Program-made: the position numbers and the translations under genes
The notes under the pieces: model-generated
Databases searched by the model: none
What the model saw: only the letters and a program-made list of their open reading frames with translations
What the model was told of the DNA's origin: nothing
NCBI GenBank assembly: GCA_022376925.1
Contig: JAIOJX010000004.1
Coordinates: 124,025,123-124,089,122, forward strand
Length of the DNA: 64,000 nucleotides
Source of the DNA: Tragulus kanchil
Taxonomy: Eukaryota; Chordata; Mammalia; Artiodactyla; Tragulidae
Direction of reading: 5' to 3'
Part shown: piece after piece, positions 32,861-44,105 of the stretch
How the letters are laid out: each line of letters opens with the position of its first letter
How positions within the stretch are numbered: position 1 is the first letter of the stretch

Positions 32861-34976
32861 ATTTGACATTTTTATTGTACAATGTTTTATCAATTGTAGC
32901 TAAGTCAAATATACCTGCAATCCAGTGACTTCAAAGTTCTCCTGTGGCTCAAAACGTATAAAAATTGCATATTTTTATCTGAATATCTACATTTTTTCCT
33001 TTATGTAATTTCCAACTTTCAAGATGTCACAACACAAATGAAAATGTTTTGCAGCCCTTTTGCTAGTTATTAAAGTGTCATTTAAAAAGACCAATGTTTG
33101 TGAGATTATGATTGTTACCATGGTAATGAACTGTAATATTAACCTCTATTCATAAATCATTCCTAAATAAACAAAAGAATGAGACTAAACATTGAGAATT
33201 TCTTTTATTTAAGCAGAACTCATATTTAATAAAGAAGAATACATTAAAAAAATTAGGTTCAGCACTTAGTGCGTGTCTACTATTCACCAGGCTTTGTGTC
33301 AGTTTCTAGTGATACAGAAACAACTACTATCAGTTTAAAGCCACTGACACAAATTCCTTTTTTACCAGTTTGTCCTTTCAGTGAAGATTATGACTGGGTT
33401 TGCTACTATCTTGTTCAGACATGTAACTAAAAATACAGGATATGTATAGAATCTATAGGATATAAACAGTGCTTCATCTGATAGGAAGCCAAGAAAAAAG
33501 GGGTGTCTGCTTTAATTAAAAAAGAAACAGAAAACTAATTTTAAGAGTGGTAGGAGTTTGGAAAGACCTAGCTTTTCTAGAAAGAAACTGGCAATTAATA
33601 CTTGCCACCAATTAATAATTTCATTTCTAGAACTTATTAGCTTCATGAAACACCATGCATAAAGCTATCAAGCTAAACATGATCTATAATTTGGAATAAC
33701 ACAAAGAAGAACCTAATAGGCCAAAAAAGAGATGATTAAGACCATTATAATACATCTGCATAAAAATACCATGCAAGCTTCATGATGAGACGTCTTACTT
33801 ATTTTGTTTACTACATTACCCTCATCACTTGACACACAGGGGATGCTCAAAGTGTTTTGAAGAAAACTTTACATATTTTATGAGAAAACTATAACTCAGA
33901 AACATTAAATGATGGTATGAATTCATTGCAGAGAAGAACTTTAGGTCTCATGATTTTAAGCTGTATAAATCATTTGACATTTTTATTGTACAATGTTTTA
34001 TCAATTGTAGCTAAGTCAAATATACCTGCAATCCAGTGACTTCAAAGTTCTCCTGTGGCTCAAAACGTATAAAAATTGCATATTTTTATCTGAATATCTA
34101 CATTTTTTCCTTTATGTAATTTCCAACTTTCAAGATGTCACAACACAAATGAAAATGTTTTGCAGCCCTTTTGCTAGTTATTAAAGTGTCATTTAAAAAG
34201 ACCAATGTTTGTGAGATTATGATTGTTACCATGGTAATGAACTGTAATATTAACCTCTATTCATAAATCATTCCTAAATAAACAAAAGAATGAGACTAAA
34301 CATTGAGAATTTCTTTTATTTAAGCAGAACTCATATTTAATAAAGAAGAATACATTAAAAAAATTAGGTTCAGCACTTAGTGCGTGTCTACTATTCACCA
34401 GGCTTTGTGTCAGTTTCTAGTGATACAGAAACAACTACTATCAGTTTAAAGCCACTGACACAAATTCCTTTTTTACCAGTTTGTCCTTTCAGTGAAGATT
34501 ATGACTGGGTTTGCTACTATCTTGTTCAGACATGTAACTAAAAATACAGGATATGTATAGAATCTATAGGATATAAACAGTGCTTCATCTGATAGGAAGC
34601 CAAGAAAAAAGGGGTGTCTGCTTTAATTAAAAAAGAAACAGAAAACTAATTTTAAGAGTGGTAGGAGTTTGGAAAGACCTAGCTTTTCTAGAAAGAAACT
34701 GGCAATTAATACTTGCCACCAATTAATAATTTCATTTCTAGAACTTATTAGCTTCATGAAACACCATGCATAAAGCTATCAAGCTAAACATGATCTATAA
34801 TTTGGAATAACACAAAGAAGAACCTAATAGGCCAAAAAAGAGATGATTAAGACCATTATAATACATCTGCATAAAAAAATACCATGCAAGCTTCATGATG
34901 AGACGTCTTACTTATTTTGTTTACTACATTACCCTCATCACTTGACACACAGGGGATGCTCAAAAAGTGTTTTTGA
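32749..34976. repeat. Tandem near-identical pair 11 (32749-33858 / 33859-34976), offset 1111
   Basis: Content is mostly single-copy. Copy 1 shows three homopolymer losses in its last 90 bases ('cataaaaatacc' against 'cataaaaaaatacc', 'caaagtgttttg' against 'caaaaagtgtttttg') and none in the preceding kilobase. Confidence 0.93.
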
Positions 34977-36362
34977 ATAAATTCATGAAAAAGGGAAAGT
35001 ATTAATGTGGGCATTAAAATAAATACTTAAATCCATTAAAATTTTTTCACAATGTGTTTTTACATTTAAAAAAGTAAGTTACAGAGTGAGGATTATAGAG
35101 TGACACCATTTTCATCTCTTTTCTTTTGTTCTTCACATAAAAGAACACAATTCGCAGTTGAAGAATGCATTAAAAAAAAAAAAAAACATAGTAAAAAGTG
35201 GTAGCTGGTAGAATTATTTAACTGAAGTCTTCAAATGTGGCAGTAGAAACAGTAGAGCATACCACTTGTTGAAAAGATTTCACCTGGAGCAGCTCTCCAT
35301 TCTAGAGATCATTTAATTTTAGGAACACTCTTCAAAAGGCCCAGTTAATTAAAAACAAATTAAAAAAAAAAGAAGAAGAAACAATTCCAAAACACTTTTA
35401 GTTCAAATCTGAAAACATTCCCCCCTTGAATCAACCTGCCACTGTAATGGCAAGGCTGATTCCAAACAGCTCCACCAGTGCCTCCCACTCATAACAACAG
35501 AGCTGAGGAATGTTTCTTTCAGGATCACAGTACTGAGTAGAAGATCCCACTCTGCCTTTTCTGCTCTCCTCAAGTTTCCTTTTCAACAGTGGAAGGTAAG
35601 GGCAAAAAGGATAGGTGCATTAAGAGTCTAAAAGAGCCATGGCATAAACTTGACTTCCACTTCTAACTTCTCAGACTCACTAGTAGATTGTAAATCATCA
35701 TTACTTATGTGCCTCAAATAATAAAAAAAAAAGCACTATACTTTCATGTCACAGGTAGGGACTGAACTGACTGCTAAACCGAATACTAGTTTAAATAAAA
35801 CAACTATGCCCTAAATTTCATCAACACATAAAGAGCTTGAGAAAAATCTAAATAGAACAATGTCTATATCTATTATATAAGAAGATGGATATCTCTTTTT
35901 TAAAGGTAATGGAAAATAAAGGTATGCAGAATTTTTTTAATTGAGAAAGATAAATAGTGTATGTTCTTAAATACTCTATGTATAAGGAGATACCTCCTAA
36001 GAGTGAAAAGGTAGGGCTGAAGTTGAGGTTAAGGATTTCAGGAGAGAGCAAAGAAGTTGAGAATAACTAAAAATATACCAGAATCCAAAGGGAATAACAT
36101 AGGAACTGTCAAGTAGAGATGAAGACCCATTTGAGTTTGAATAGCAGAAATCTGAAGAGACCAATCAGTATGGTGTACTGCTTTCTTAACCAATGTTCAG
36201 GGGCCCAAAAAAGCAAACAAAGATGGTATTTAGGGTAAATTAATAAGGTCTAAGCTTTTGCAAGGAGCTCTCAGAAGACTATCAAGCAGGGAAAAGACTA
36301 GGAAGTTCTAGGGGGATAGCATCAATCAGATCCTAGACTAAAGGCAAAGTAAAGTTTTTTGG
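34977..36362. other. Single-copy sequence, nothing recognised
   Basis: A pair of A runs lies near 35170 and 35360. A moderately GC-rich island around 35400-35610 has a donor-like 'cagtggaag/gtaagg' at about 35596, but no reading frame or acceptor accompanies it. Confidence 0.5.
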
Positions 36363-36637
36363 TTTTTTTTTTTTTTTTTGGCCACTTCTATTAGTCTTTC
36401 ATTTATCTTTCTCCATCCATCTTTGTTCTTTGGCCTGTGTGGGCCTCCCATCGCAGTAGCCTCCCTCGTTGCAGAGCACCAGCTCTGGGAACATGTGCTC
36501 CAGAGCTCCTGCTCCGTAGTTGGACACATCGGTCCAGCAGTTCCGCAGCACGTGGGATCTTCCCAGGCCAGAGATCAAACAGGGCCCGTTTGCACTGCAA
36601 GGCGGTATCCTGACCCACTGGACCACCAGGGAAGCCC
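36363..36637 (-). mobile_element. CHR-like SINE, short-tail form
   Basis: Antisense, with poly(T) first, then the complement of 'ctaatagaagtggcc', body and head. No CT-rich extension. The head abuts an antisense L1 3' end at 36640. The combined unit may be flanked by 'taaagttttt' at about 36350 and 36726. Confidence 0.88.
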
Positions 36638-36639
36638 AG

Positions 36640-36716
36640 ATTTATTTTTTAATAATTATTTTTATTTTACTTTTACAGAGTTTTGTTGTTTACAGATATG
36701 TATAATCCCAGATAAT
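36640..36716 (-). mobile_element. Very short L1 3' end (about 75 bases)
   Basis: The complement of the young L1 3' terminus: 'ttacagagttttgttgttta', 'cagatatgtata', 'atcccagat'. Only the last bases of the L1 are present, joined to a SINE head through an A-rich linker very like that at 26600-26634. Confidence 0.8.
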
Positions 36717-36754
36717 AAAAGCAGACTAAAGTTTTTACAAAGGGGGTAATAGGA

Positions 36755-36962
36755 GAACATCCCTGGTGGCTCAGATTGTAGAGAATCTGCCCACAATGTG
36801 GGAGACCATGGTTTGATCACTGGATTAGGAAGATCCCCTGAAGAAAGGAATGGCAACCCACTCCAGCATTCTTGCCTGGAGAATCCCATAAAAAGAGGAA
36901 CCTGGTGGGCTACAGTTCATAGTGTCTCAAAGAGTCGATGTGACTGAAGGGACTGAGCACAC
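36755..36962 (+). mobile_element. Bov-tA SINE
   Basis: Head 'acatccctggtggctcagat', 'ctgcccacaatgtggga'; body 'aatggcaacccactccagca', 'gaggaacctggtgggctaca', 'cgatgtgactgaagggactg'. Confidence 0.92.
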
Positions 36963-37350
36963 ACGTACCCACTGTAAACCTAGTGGGTCCCTCTGGAGCC
37001 AGAGTGCACCTGCGAGGCAAATATATTCTGTCCCTGCCATATCTCCTTTCCCCTAGTCTTATTTAAAAATTTATATGAAAGCCTGGATTACCAAGACAGA
37101 TGAGTCACATAGCTAATAAAAAGCTTACTGGGTATGTACATTTTTATAGTAATATCTAGTCTGAATCAAAGGCAGCAATGTTTGAGCCAGGATGAAAGAA
37201 GAGTAGGTGCTGAAAAGGAGGTAACAGAGATATTTTGGAGAGACACTTACTGGACAGGTAAATCATCACGGAGTAAATATCTCTGACTTAAGCAATTCAA
37301 AAAATTGAGCAATTCAAAATTCAGAAATTCAGGGTACACAAAGCACCTGA
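36963..37350. other. Single-copy sequence
   Basis: No repeat or coding signal recognised. Confidence 0.55.
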
Positions 37351-37366
37351 CTCCTGCTATTGTTTT

Positions 37367-37677
37367 TATTTTTTTTAAATTTATTTTGGGGGGGTGGGGT
37401 GGGGAGGGAGGGGAGCAGGCGGGCCACTTCTATTGGTCTTTCATTTCTCTATTTTCATCCATCTTTGTTCTCTGGCCTGTGTGGGCCTGCCATCACGGTG
37501 GCCTCTGTTGTCGCAGAGCACCGGCTCTCGGCGCATGCGCTCCAGAGCTCCGGCTCCGTAACTGGACACATCGGTCCAGCCGCTCCGCGGCACATGGGAT
37601 CTTCCCAGGCCAGGGATCGAACCGGTGCCCCTTGCACTACAAGCGGTGTCCTTACCCACTGGACCACCAGGGAAGCC
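37367..37677 (-). mobile_element. Young CHR-like SINE, long-tail form
   Basis: Antisense copy with the full G/A-rich complement of the CT-rich extension ('ggggtggggagggagg', 'gcaggcgggccacttctatt') and CpG-rich body. A perfect 16-base target-site duplication, ctcctgctattgtttt, lies at 37351-37366 and 37678-37693. Confidence 0.94.
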
Positions 37678-37693
37678 CTCCTGCTATTGTTTT

Positions 37694-38149
37694 AATTGAT
37701 TGTGATCTCCAAATTGTTTAACTGGGACAGGTTGCAATAAGCCCCAAGGTAAATGTATTTTTATGTATGTGAAGAGAGCTTTAAAGAAAATTTCTAAATT
37801 ACAGTAATCACTTACCAACTTAATATCTTCCTATTTGTCTCTGTAACAATTTACTAAGGTCTTAAAAGAATTTATAATGCTGAGTTCTGAGTTAAATTTT
37901 GAATTAATAATTCTTTGACTTTAAAATATCACTCAAAATTTAATTAATCACATCTCTTTATTTATACAGAAATTAATCAGCCCCCTATGCTATTTCTTCT
38001 CTGCTAACATTTGAATCTACTTTTTCATAAGTACTTTAAGAATAGCCAGTGATAATATTTAATTAAGTTACAAGCTTTGATAATACAAACTGAAATTTCT
38101 TTAGTCTAAATGAGATTTATCAGGTGCCCTGGTATTATGTTCAATGTTG
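37694..38149. other. AT-rich single-copy sequence
   Basis: Nothing recognised. Confidence 0.55.
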
Positions 38150-38410
38150 TCATTGTAATGACTTCATTGTTTTCTTTTTTAAATTGTTTAACTTAATTTC
38201 ACTGTGGTCAGGGAATACAATGAAAGATTTAGAGGATTTGAAATTTGTTCAGCTTATGACATAGCGTATGGTCTATTTTACTAAACACTCATGTGCATTA
38301 GATGGAAGATAACTTCTGTCATTGGTGATTTACTGTTCTACGTAGCTCTGTTAAGTGGTTAATGTTGTTTAGATAATCTATTTCTTCTTTGTTTTTTTCT
38401 TTTTTTGACC
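38150..38410 (-). mobile_element. Old L1 ORF2 fragment, antisense
   Basis: Phrases 'ttcactgtggtcagggaata', 'tatggtctattttactaaac', 'actcatgtgcattagatgga', 'tgttgtttagataatctatt' follow antisense L1 ORF2 in order, heavily diverged. Confidence 0.65.
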
Positions 38411-38463
38411 CCTAGATAAATAGGTTTTAAACTTACAACAAATTGATTTCTAAGAAATCAGGG

Positions 38464-38656
38464 CCCATGCATGCTAAGTCATTTCAGTAATGTCAACTCT
38501 TTGTGACCCTATGAACTATAGCCTGCCAGGTTCCTCTGTCCATGGGATTCTCCAGGGAAAATACTGGAATGCCCTCTTCCAGGGACTGAACCCAAGTTTC
38601 TTATGTCTCCTGCATTGACAGATTGGGTCTTTACCACTAGCGCCACGTGGGAAGTG
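38464..38656 (-). mobile_element. Bov-tA SINE
   Basis: Antisense Bov-tA: 'gctaagtcatttcagtaatg', 'ctttgtgaccctatgaacta', 'tccatgggattctccaggga', 'gactgaacccaagtttctta', 'cactagcgccacgtgggaag'. Confidence 0.9.
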
Positions 38657-38702
38657 AGTATTCAAGGTTTTTCTAAGATTTTTGGCCTGAGAAATAGGGG
38701 AA

Positions 38703-39229
38703 GGGTATGTTCCAACTTCATTTTTTTGCATGTAGCTGTCCAATTTTCCCAGCACCACTTATTGAAAAGGCTGTCTTTGTCCCATTTTAGATGTTTGCCT
38801 CCTTTGTCAAAAATAAGGTACTCATAGGTGCGTGGGTTTATCTCTGGGTTGTCTATCTTGTTCCATTGATCTATAGTTCTGTTTTTGTGCCAGTACCATA
38901 CTGTCTTGAGGACTGTTGCTTTGTAGTAGAGTCTGATGTTGGGGAGGCTGATCCTTCCAGCTCCATTCTTCTTCCTCAGGATTGCTTTGGCTATTTGAGG
39001 TCTTTTGTGTTTCCATATGAACTGTGTTATTCGTTGGTCTAGTTCTGTGAAGAATGTTACTGGAAGTTTGATAGGGATCACATTGAATCTATAGATGACA
39101 TTTGGTAGTATGGTCATTTTCACAATATTGATTCTTCCGACCGAGGAACATGGAGTATCTCTCCATCTGCCTAAGTCTTCCTTAATGTCTCTCACGAGTG
39201 TCTTGTAATTTTCTGTGTTTGGAACATAT
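38703..39229 (-). mobile_element. Inverted 5' segment of a young L1
   Basis: The minus strand encodes an L1 ORF2 stretch ('[19 protein letters not shown]', '[19 protein letters not shown]', '[19 protein letters not shown]', '[11 protein letters not shown]') as one open frame (38662-39246). Its left edge follows the target-site duplication 'agaaataggggaa' (38690-38702). The L1 position at that edge is just upstream of the position where the plus-strand part at 39230 begins, as twin priming predicts. Confidence 0.92.
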
Positions 39230-40509
39230 CCTGACACCATGCACAAAGATCAACTCAAAATGGATTAAAGACTTAAATGTAAGGCCAGAAACCATCAAAC
39301 TCTTAGAGCAGAATATAGGCAAAACACTCAAGGACATAAATCAAAGCAAGATCTTCTCTGACCCACCTACTAGAATAGCAGAAGTAAAAACAAAAATAAA
39401 CATGTGAGACCTAATGAAACTTAAAAGCTTTTGTACAGCAAAAGAAATTACAAAAAAGCTGTACAGACAACCCACAGAGTGGGAGAAAATCATAGCAAAG
39501 GAAACAACAGACAAAGAATCAATCTCCAAAACCTACAAACAACTCAGACAACTCAGCACTGGAAAAACGAACGACCCAATCAAAAATTGGGAAAAGGACC
39601 TAAACAGACACCTCTCCAACGATGACATACAGATGGTCCAAAAGCACATAAAATGATGCTCAACTTCACTAATAATTAGAGAAGTGCAAATCAAAACTAC
39701 AATGTGATACTACCTCACACCCATCAGAATGGCCATCATCCACAAATCGACAGACAATAAATGCTGGAGAGGGTGCAGAGAGAAGGGAACACTCCTGCAT
39801 TGCTGGTGGGAGTGTAAACTGATACAGCCTCTATGGAAGACAGTATGGAGATTTCTTAAAAAACTAAAAATAGAAGCACCATATGACCCAGCAATCCCAC
39901 TCTTAGGCTTATACCCTGATGAAATCAAATCTGAAAGAAGCACTTGTACCCCAATGTTCATTGCAGTTCTCTATACAATAGCCAGAACATGGAAGGAACC
40001 TAGACGCCCATCGACGAACGAATGGATCCAAAAGCTCTGGTACATATATACAATGGAATACGATACAGCTGTCAAAAGAAATGCAGAAGAATCAGCCCTA
40101 ATGAGGTGGCTGGATCTAGAACCTATCATCAAAAGTGAAGTCAGTCAGAAAGAGAAGGACAAATACAGTATATTAACACGTATATATGGAATCTAGTAGG
40201 ATGGTGATGATGGCACATGCAGTGAAGTGATGGAGAAACAGACATGGACAGTGGACATATGGACATTGTGGGGAAGGAACAGAAGGTGGGAGGCATAAAG
40301 GAAGTAGCATGAAGGCCTGTACTATCATAAGTGAAGAAAATAGCTCTAGTCATTGCTCTGTGAGAAAAGGGGATCCTTCAGGGGTGCTGTGTGATGGTTG
40401 GGAGGGGTGGGAAGGGGGGATATACATATGACTAATCTGGGATCATACATATCTGTAAACAACAAAACTCTGTAAAAGTTAAAATCAAAATAAAGGTTTA
40501 AAAAAAAAA
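39230..40509 (+). mobile_element. Sense 3' part of the same young L1: ORF2 end, 3' UTR, poly(A)
   Basis: Starts at 'acaccatgcacaaagatcaa', runs through ORF2 frames 39198-39407, 39414-39656 and 39729-40196 to '[17 protein letters not shown]', then the 3' UTR ('gaatctagtaggatggtgat', 'acatatgactaatctggga') and poly(A). The second target-site copy lies at 40510-40522. An in-frame TGA at 39405-39407 replaces a tryptophan codon. The element belongs to the same subfamily as 44106-47262. Confidence 0.93.
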
Positions 40510-42053
40510 AGAAATAGGGGAAATGGCAATTAAATAAGAAGGAAAAAGAAAGGAGAAGCAGTATTTGTACATGACTTACATCCTCCTGCACATCAGTCAT
40601 CTCTGTCTCTTCCCCAGTCCCCATCTGTCCTCCCCACACTCTCAAGGACTTGATGCCAGATGAACATAAAGAGACAGTATTTACCTATGTTACATGATCA
40701 GCTAACACACAAGAAGTTCCCTAATTTCCCTTTTGCCCTTCTCACAGTTTTTTCCCCTGATGTGTCCTATTAAAGAAGCTAGACTTCTATCAGAACTAGG
40801 AGAAATAAGAGGAAGCTGCACTGTGATAAACTGTGAAGATCTGCTGACAGAAACATGATTCATTTTTATATGGAGATGATAAAATCTTATATAACCAAAC
40901 ATTTCATTAGCTTATCTGAATGCTGTGTAAACCATTATCCTATGAACTAAAGCTAGAAAATATGGAGATTTCTTAAAAACTAAAAATAGCACCATATGAC
41001 CCAGCAATCCCACTCTTAGGCTTATACCCTGATGAAATCAAATCTGAAAGAAGCACTTGTACCCCAATGTTCATTGCAGTTCTCTATACAATAGCCAGAA
41101 CATGGAAGGAACCTAGACGCCCATCGACGAACGAATGGATCCAAAAGCTCTGGTACATATATACAATGGAATACGATACAGCTGTCAAAAGAAATGCAGA
41201 AGAATCAGCCCTAATGAGGTGGCTGGATCTAGAACCTATCATCAAAAGTGAAGTCAGTCAGAAAGAGAAGGACAAATACAGTATATTAACACGTATATAT
41301 GGAATCTAGTAGGATGGTGATGATGGCACATGCAGTGAAGTGATGGAGAAACAGACATGGACAGTGGACATATGGACATTGTGGGGAAGGAACAGAAGGT
41401 GGGAGGCATAAAGGAAGTAGCATGAAGGCCTGTACTATCATAAGTGAAGAAAATAGCTCTAGTCATTGCTCTGTGAGAAAAGGGGATCCTTCAGGGGTGC
41501 TGTGTGATGGTTGGGAGGGGTGGGAAGGGGGGATATACATATGACTAATCTGGGATCATACATATCTGTAAACAACAAAACTCTGTAAAAGTTAAAATCA
41601 AAATAAAGGTTTAAAAAAAAAAAGAAATAGGGGAAATGGCAATTAAATAAGAAGGAAAAAGAAAGGAGAAGCAGTATTTGTACATGACTTACATCCTCCT
41701 GCACATCAGTCATCTCTGTCTCTTCCCCAGTCCCCATCTGTCCTCCCCACACTCTCAAGGACTTGATGCCAGATGAACATAAAGAGACAGTATTTACCTA
41801 TGTTACATGATCAGCTAACACACAAGAAGTTCCCTAATTTCCCTTTTGCCCTTCTCACAGTTTTTTCCCCTGATGTGTCCTATTAAAGAAGCTAGACTTC
41901 TATCAGAACTAGGAGAAATAAGAGGAAGCTGCACTGTGATAAACTGTGAAGATCTGCTGACAGAAACATGATTCATTTTTATATGGAGATGATAAAATCT
42001 TATATAACCAAACATTTCATTAGCTTATCTGAATGCTGTGTAAACCATTATCT
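39844..42053. repeat. Tandem near-identical pair 12 (39844-40942 / 40961-42053), offset 1117 falling to 1113
   Basis: Copy 2 loses four bases in its first 40 ('aaaaaactaaaaatagaagc' against 'aaaaactaaaaatagc'). Copy 1 drifts out of register after 'aaccattatc'. The L1 3' end, its poly(A) and 430 bases of flank therefore occur twice. Confidence 0.94.
40523..40942. other. Single-copy flank of the L1 (also 41636-42053, in part 42829 onward)
   Basis: The minus-strand 66-codon frame seen at 40702, 41815 and 42912 is the same DNA three times. No coding signature. Confidence 0.6.
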
Positions 42054-43913
42054 TTCAGTCCATGGATGCAACAAAATACACTATATTGGTATGTCACTCA
42101 GGCTTGTATGAATGTCAAAAAGGTTTGAGGTTATTTCTCTACAGTAGCTAGCCCTCACAAGGAACTTATTCACACACAGCTATAGTTTTTTATTTCTATA
42201 GTATTTCAGTGCTTAAATTGGACTCATAAATAGGAGGTCTTTCTAACCAAATGTGTGTGTGTGTATGTGAGTATGCATAGACAGATATGTGATAAATTCT
42301 TTGAAAAAGCTATTTGACTCCCCAGGTAAGGAGGGGCCAGAATACCATTGGTAAGTCAAGGAATCTGTGATGTGCTGCAAACAAACAGGTTGAGAGAAAT
42401 AATGGTTGTTTTGTTTTCAGACAGAGCTGATATTTATGATTTCCATTTTATTTAAAAAAATCTTTCTCAACTAATATGAGGTACTAATCTCTAATAAAAA
42501 CCAGCCTAATTGCTTCCATTTAGATTGCAATCATAAATGTCTAGTTTTTCTAAAAAAAAAAAAGAACAAAAAAAAAAACACTGCCCATTCTTAGGTCACA
42601 GTGCATTCATAAACAAACTCCTCTGTGTTGTTTCATTTATTTTCAGTTAGAGAAAATATAGCATTTACTTGCATGAAACTGAAATCAGGCATTAAAGCTA
42701 AATGGATTTAAACTGGGAGAGGTTTTTTTCTCTATAAACAGCAGAAAGAGTTTAGCATCTCTATATTAAAGCAAAGAGCAATGAAGTTAAAAAATCACAA
42801 TTTACATGAATATTCAGTCATCTTTTTACCCCATCTGTCCTCCCCACACTCTCAAGGACTTGATGCCAGATGAACATAAAGAGACAGTATTTACCTATGT
42901 TACATGATCAGCTAACACACAAGAAGTTCCCTAATTTCCCTTTTGCCCTTCTCACAGTTTTTTCCCCTGATGTGTCCTATTAAAGAAGCTAGACTTCTAT
43001 CAGAACTAGGAGAAATAAGAGGAAGCTGCACTGTGATAAACTGTGAAGATCTGCTGACAGAAACATGATTCATTTTTATATGGAGATGATAAAATCTTAT
43101 ATAACCAAACATTTCATTAGCTTATCTGAATGCTGTGTAAACCATTATCTTTCAGTCCATGGATGCAACAAAATACACTATATTGGTATGTCACTCAGGC
43201 TTGTATGAATGTCAAAAAGGTTTGAGGTTATTTCTCTACAGTAGCTAGCCCTCACAAGGAACTTATTCACACACAGCTATAGTTTTTTATTTCTATAGTA
43301 TTTCAGTGCTTAAATTGGACTCATAAATAGGAGGTCTTTCTAACCAAATGTGTGTGTGTGTATGTGAGTATGCATAGACAGATATGTGATAAATTCTTTG
43401 AAAAAGCTATTTGACTCCCCAGGTAAGGAGGGGCCAGAATACCATTGGTAAGTCAAGGAATCTGTGATGTGCTGCAAACAAACAGGTTGAGAGAAATAAT
43501 GGTTGTTTTGTTTTCAGACAGAGCTGATATTTATGATTTCCATTTTATTTAAAAAAAAATCTTTCTCAACTAATATGAGGTACTAATCTCTAATAAAAAC
43601 CAGCCTAATTGCTTCCATTTAGATTGCAATCATAAATGTCTAGTTTTTCTAAAAAAAAAAAAGAACAAAAAAAAAAACACTGCCCATTCTTAGGTCACAG
43701 TGCATTCATAAACAAACTCCTCTGTGTTGTTTCATTTATTTTCAGTTAGAGAAAATATAGCATTTACTTGCATGAAACTGAAATCAGGCATTAAAGCTAA
43801 ATGGATTTAAACTGGGAGAGGTTTTTTTCTCTATAAACAGCAGAAAGAGTTTAGCATCTCTATATTAAAGCAAAGAGCAATGAAGTTAAAAAATCACAAT
43901 TTACATGAATATT
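41732..43913. repeat. Tandem near-identical pair 13 (41732-42814 / 42829-43913), offset 1097-1099
   Basis: Overlaps pair 12. Copies differ by two A residues in one run. The 14-base filler at 42815-42828 matches neither side cleanly. Confidence 0.93.
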
Positions 43914-44105
43914 AGAATTTTATTATTTTGTCTTTTCTTGCTTGAGAAAATCAATACCAAAAGCATTTAAGAACTCAAAACACTCCACCTTGTTTAGAAC
44001 AAATGCATTTTTGTGTGTTACATCTTCTGAGAGTTTATAACAACATCATAATTTGGGGTCTGTGGGCTACATTGCCTAGGGTTAATACTCGAGTGAAAAA
44101 ATAAA
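42054..44105. other. Single-copy AT-rich sequence with a short (GT)n and A runs
   Basis: (GT)n at 42251-42264 (again near 43350) and A runs near 42552 are the only structured elements. No gene or transposon is recognised, including 43914-44105. Confidence 0.55.

Noticed and set aside
35590..35610. Splice-donor-like 'cagtggaag/gtaagg'
   Set aside because: No open frame, acceptor or conserved exon accompanies it; such matches occur by chance.
42251..42264. (GT)n as a regulatory or Z-DNA element
   Set aside because: Too short to be more than an ordinary microsatellite.
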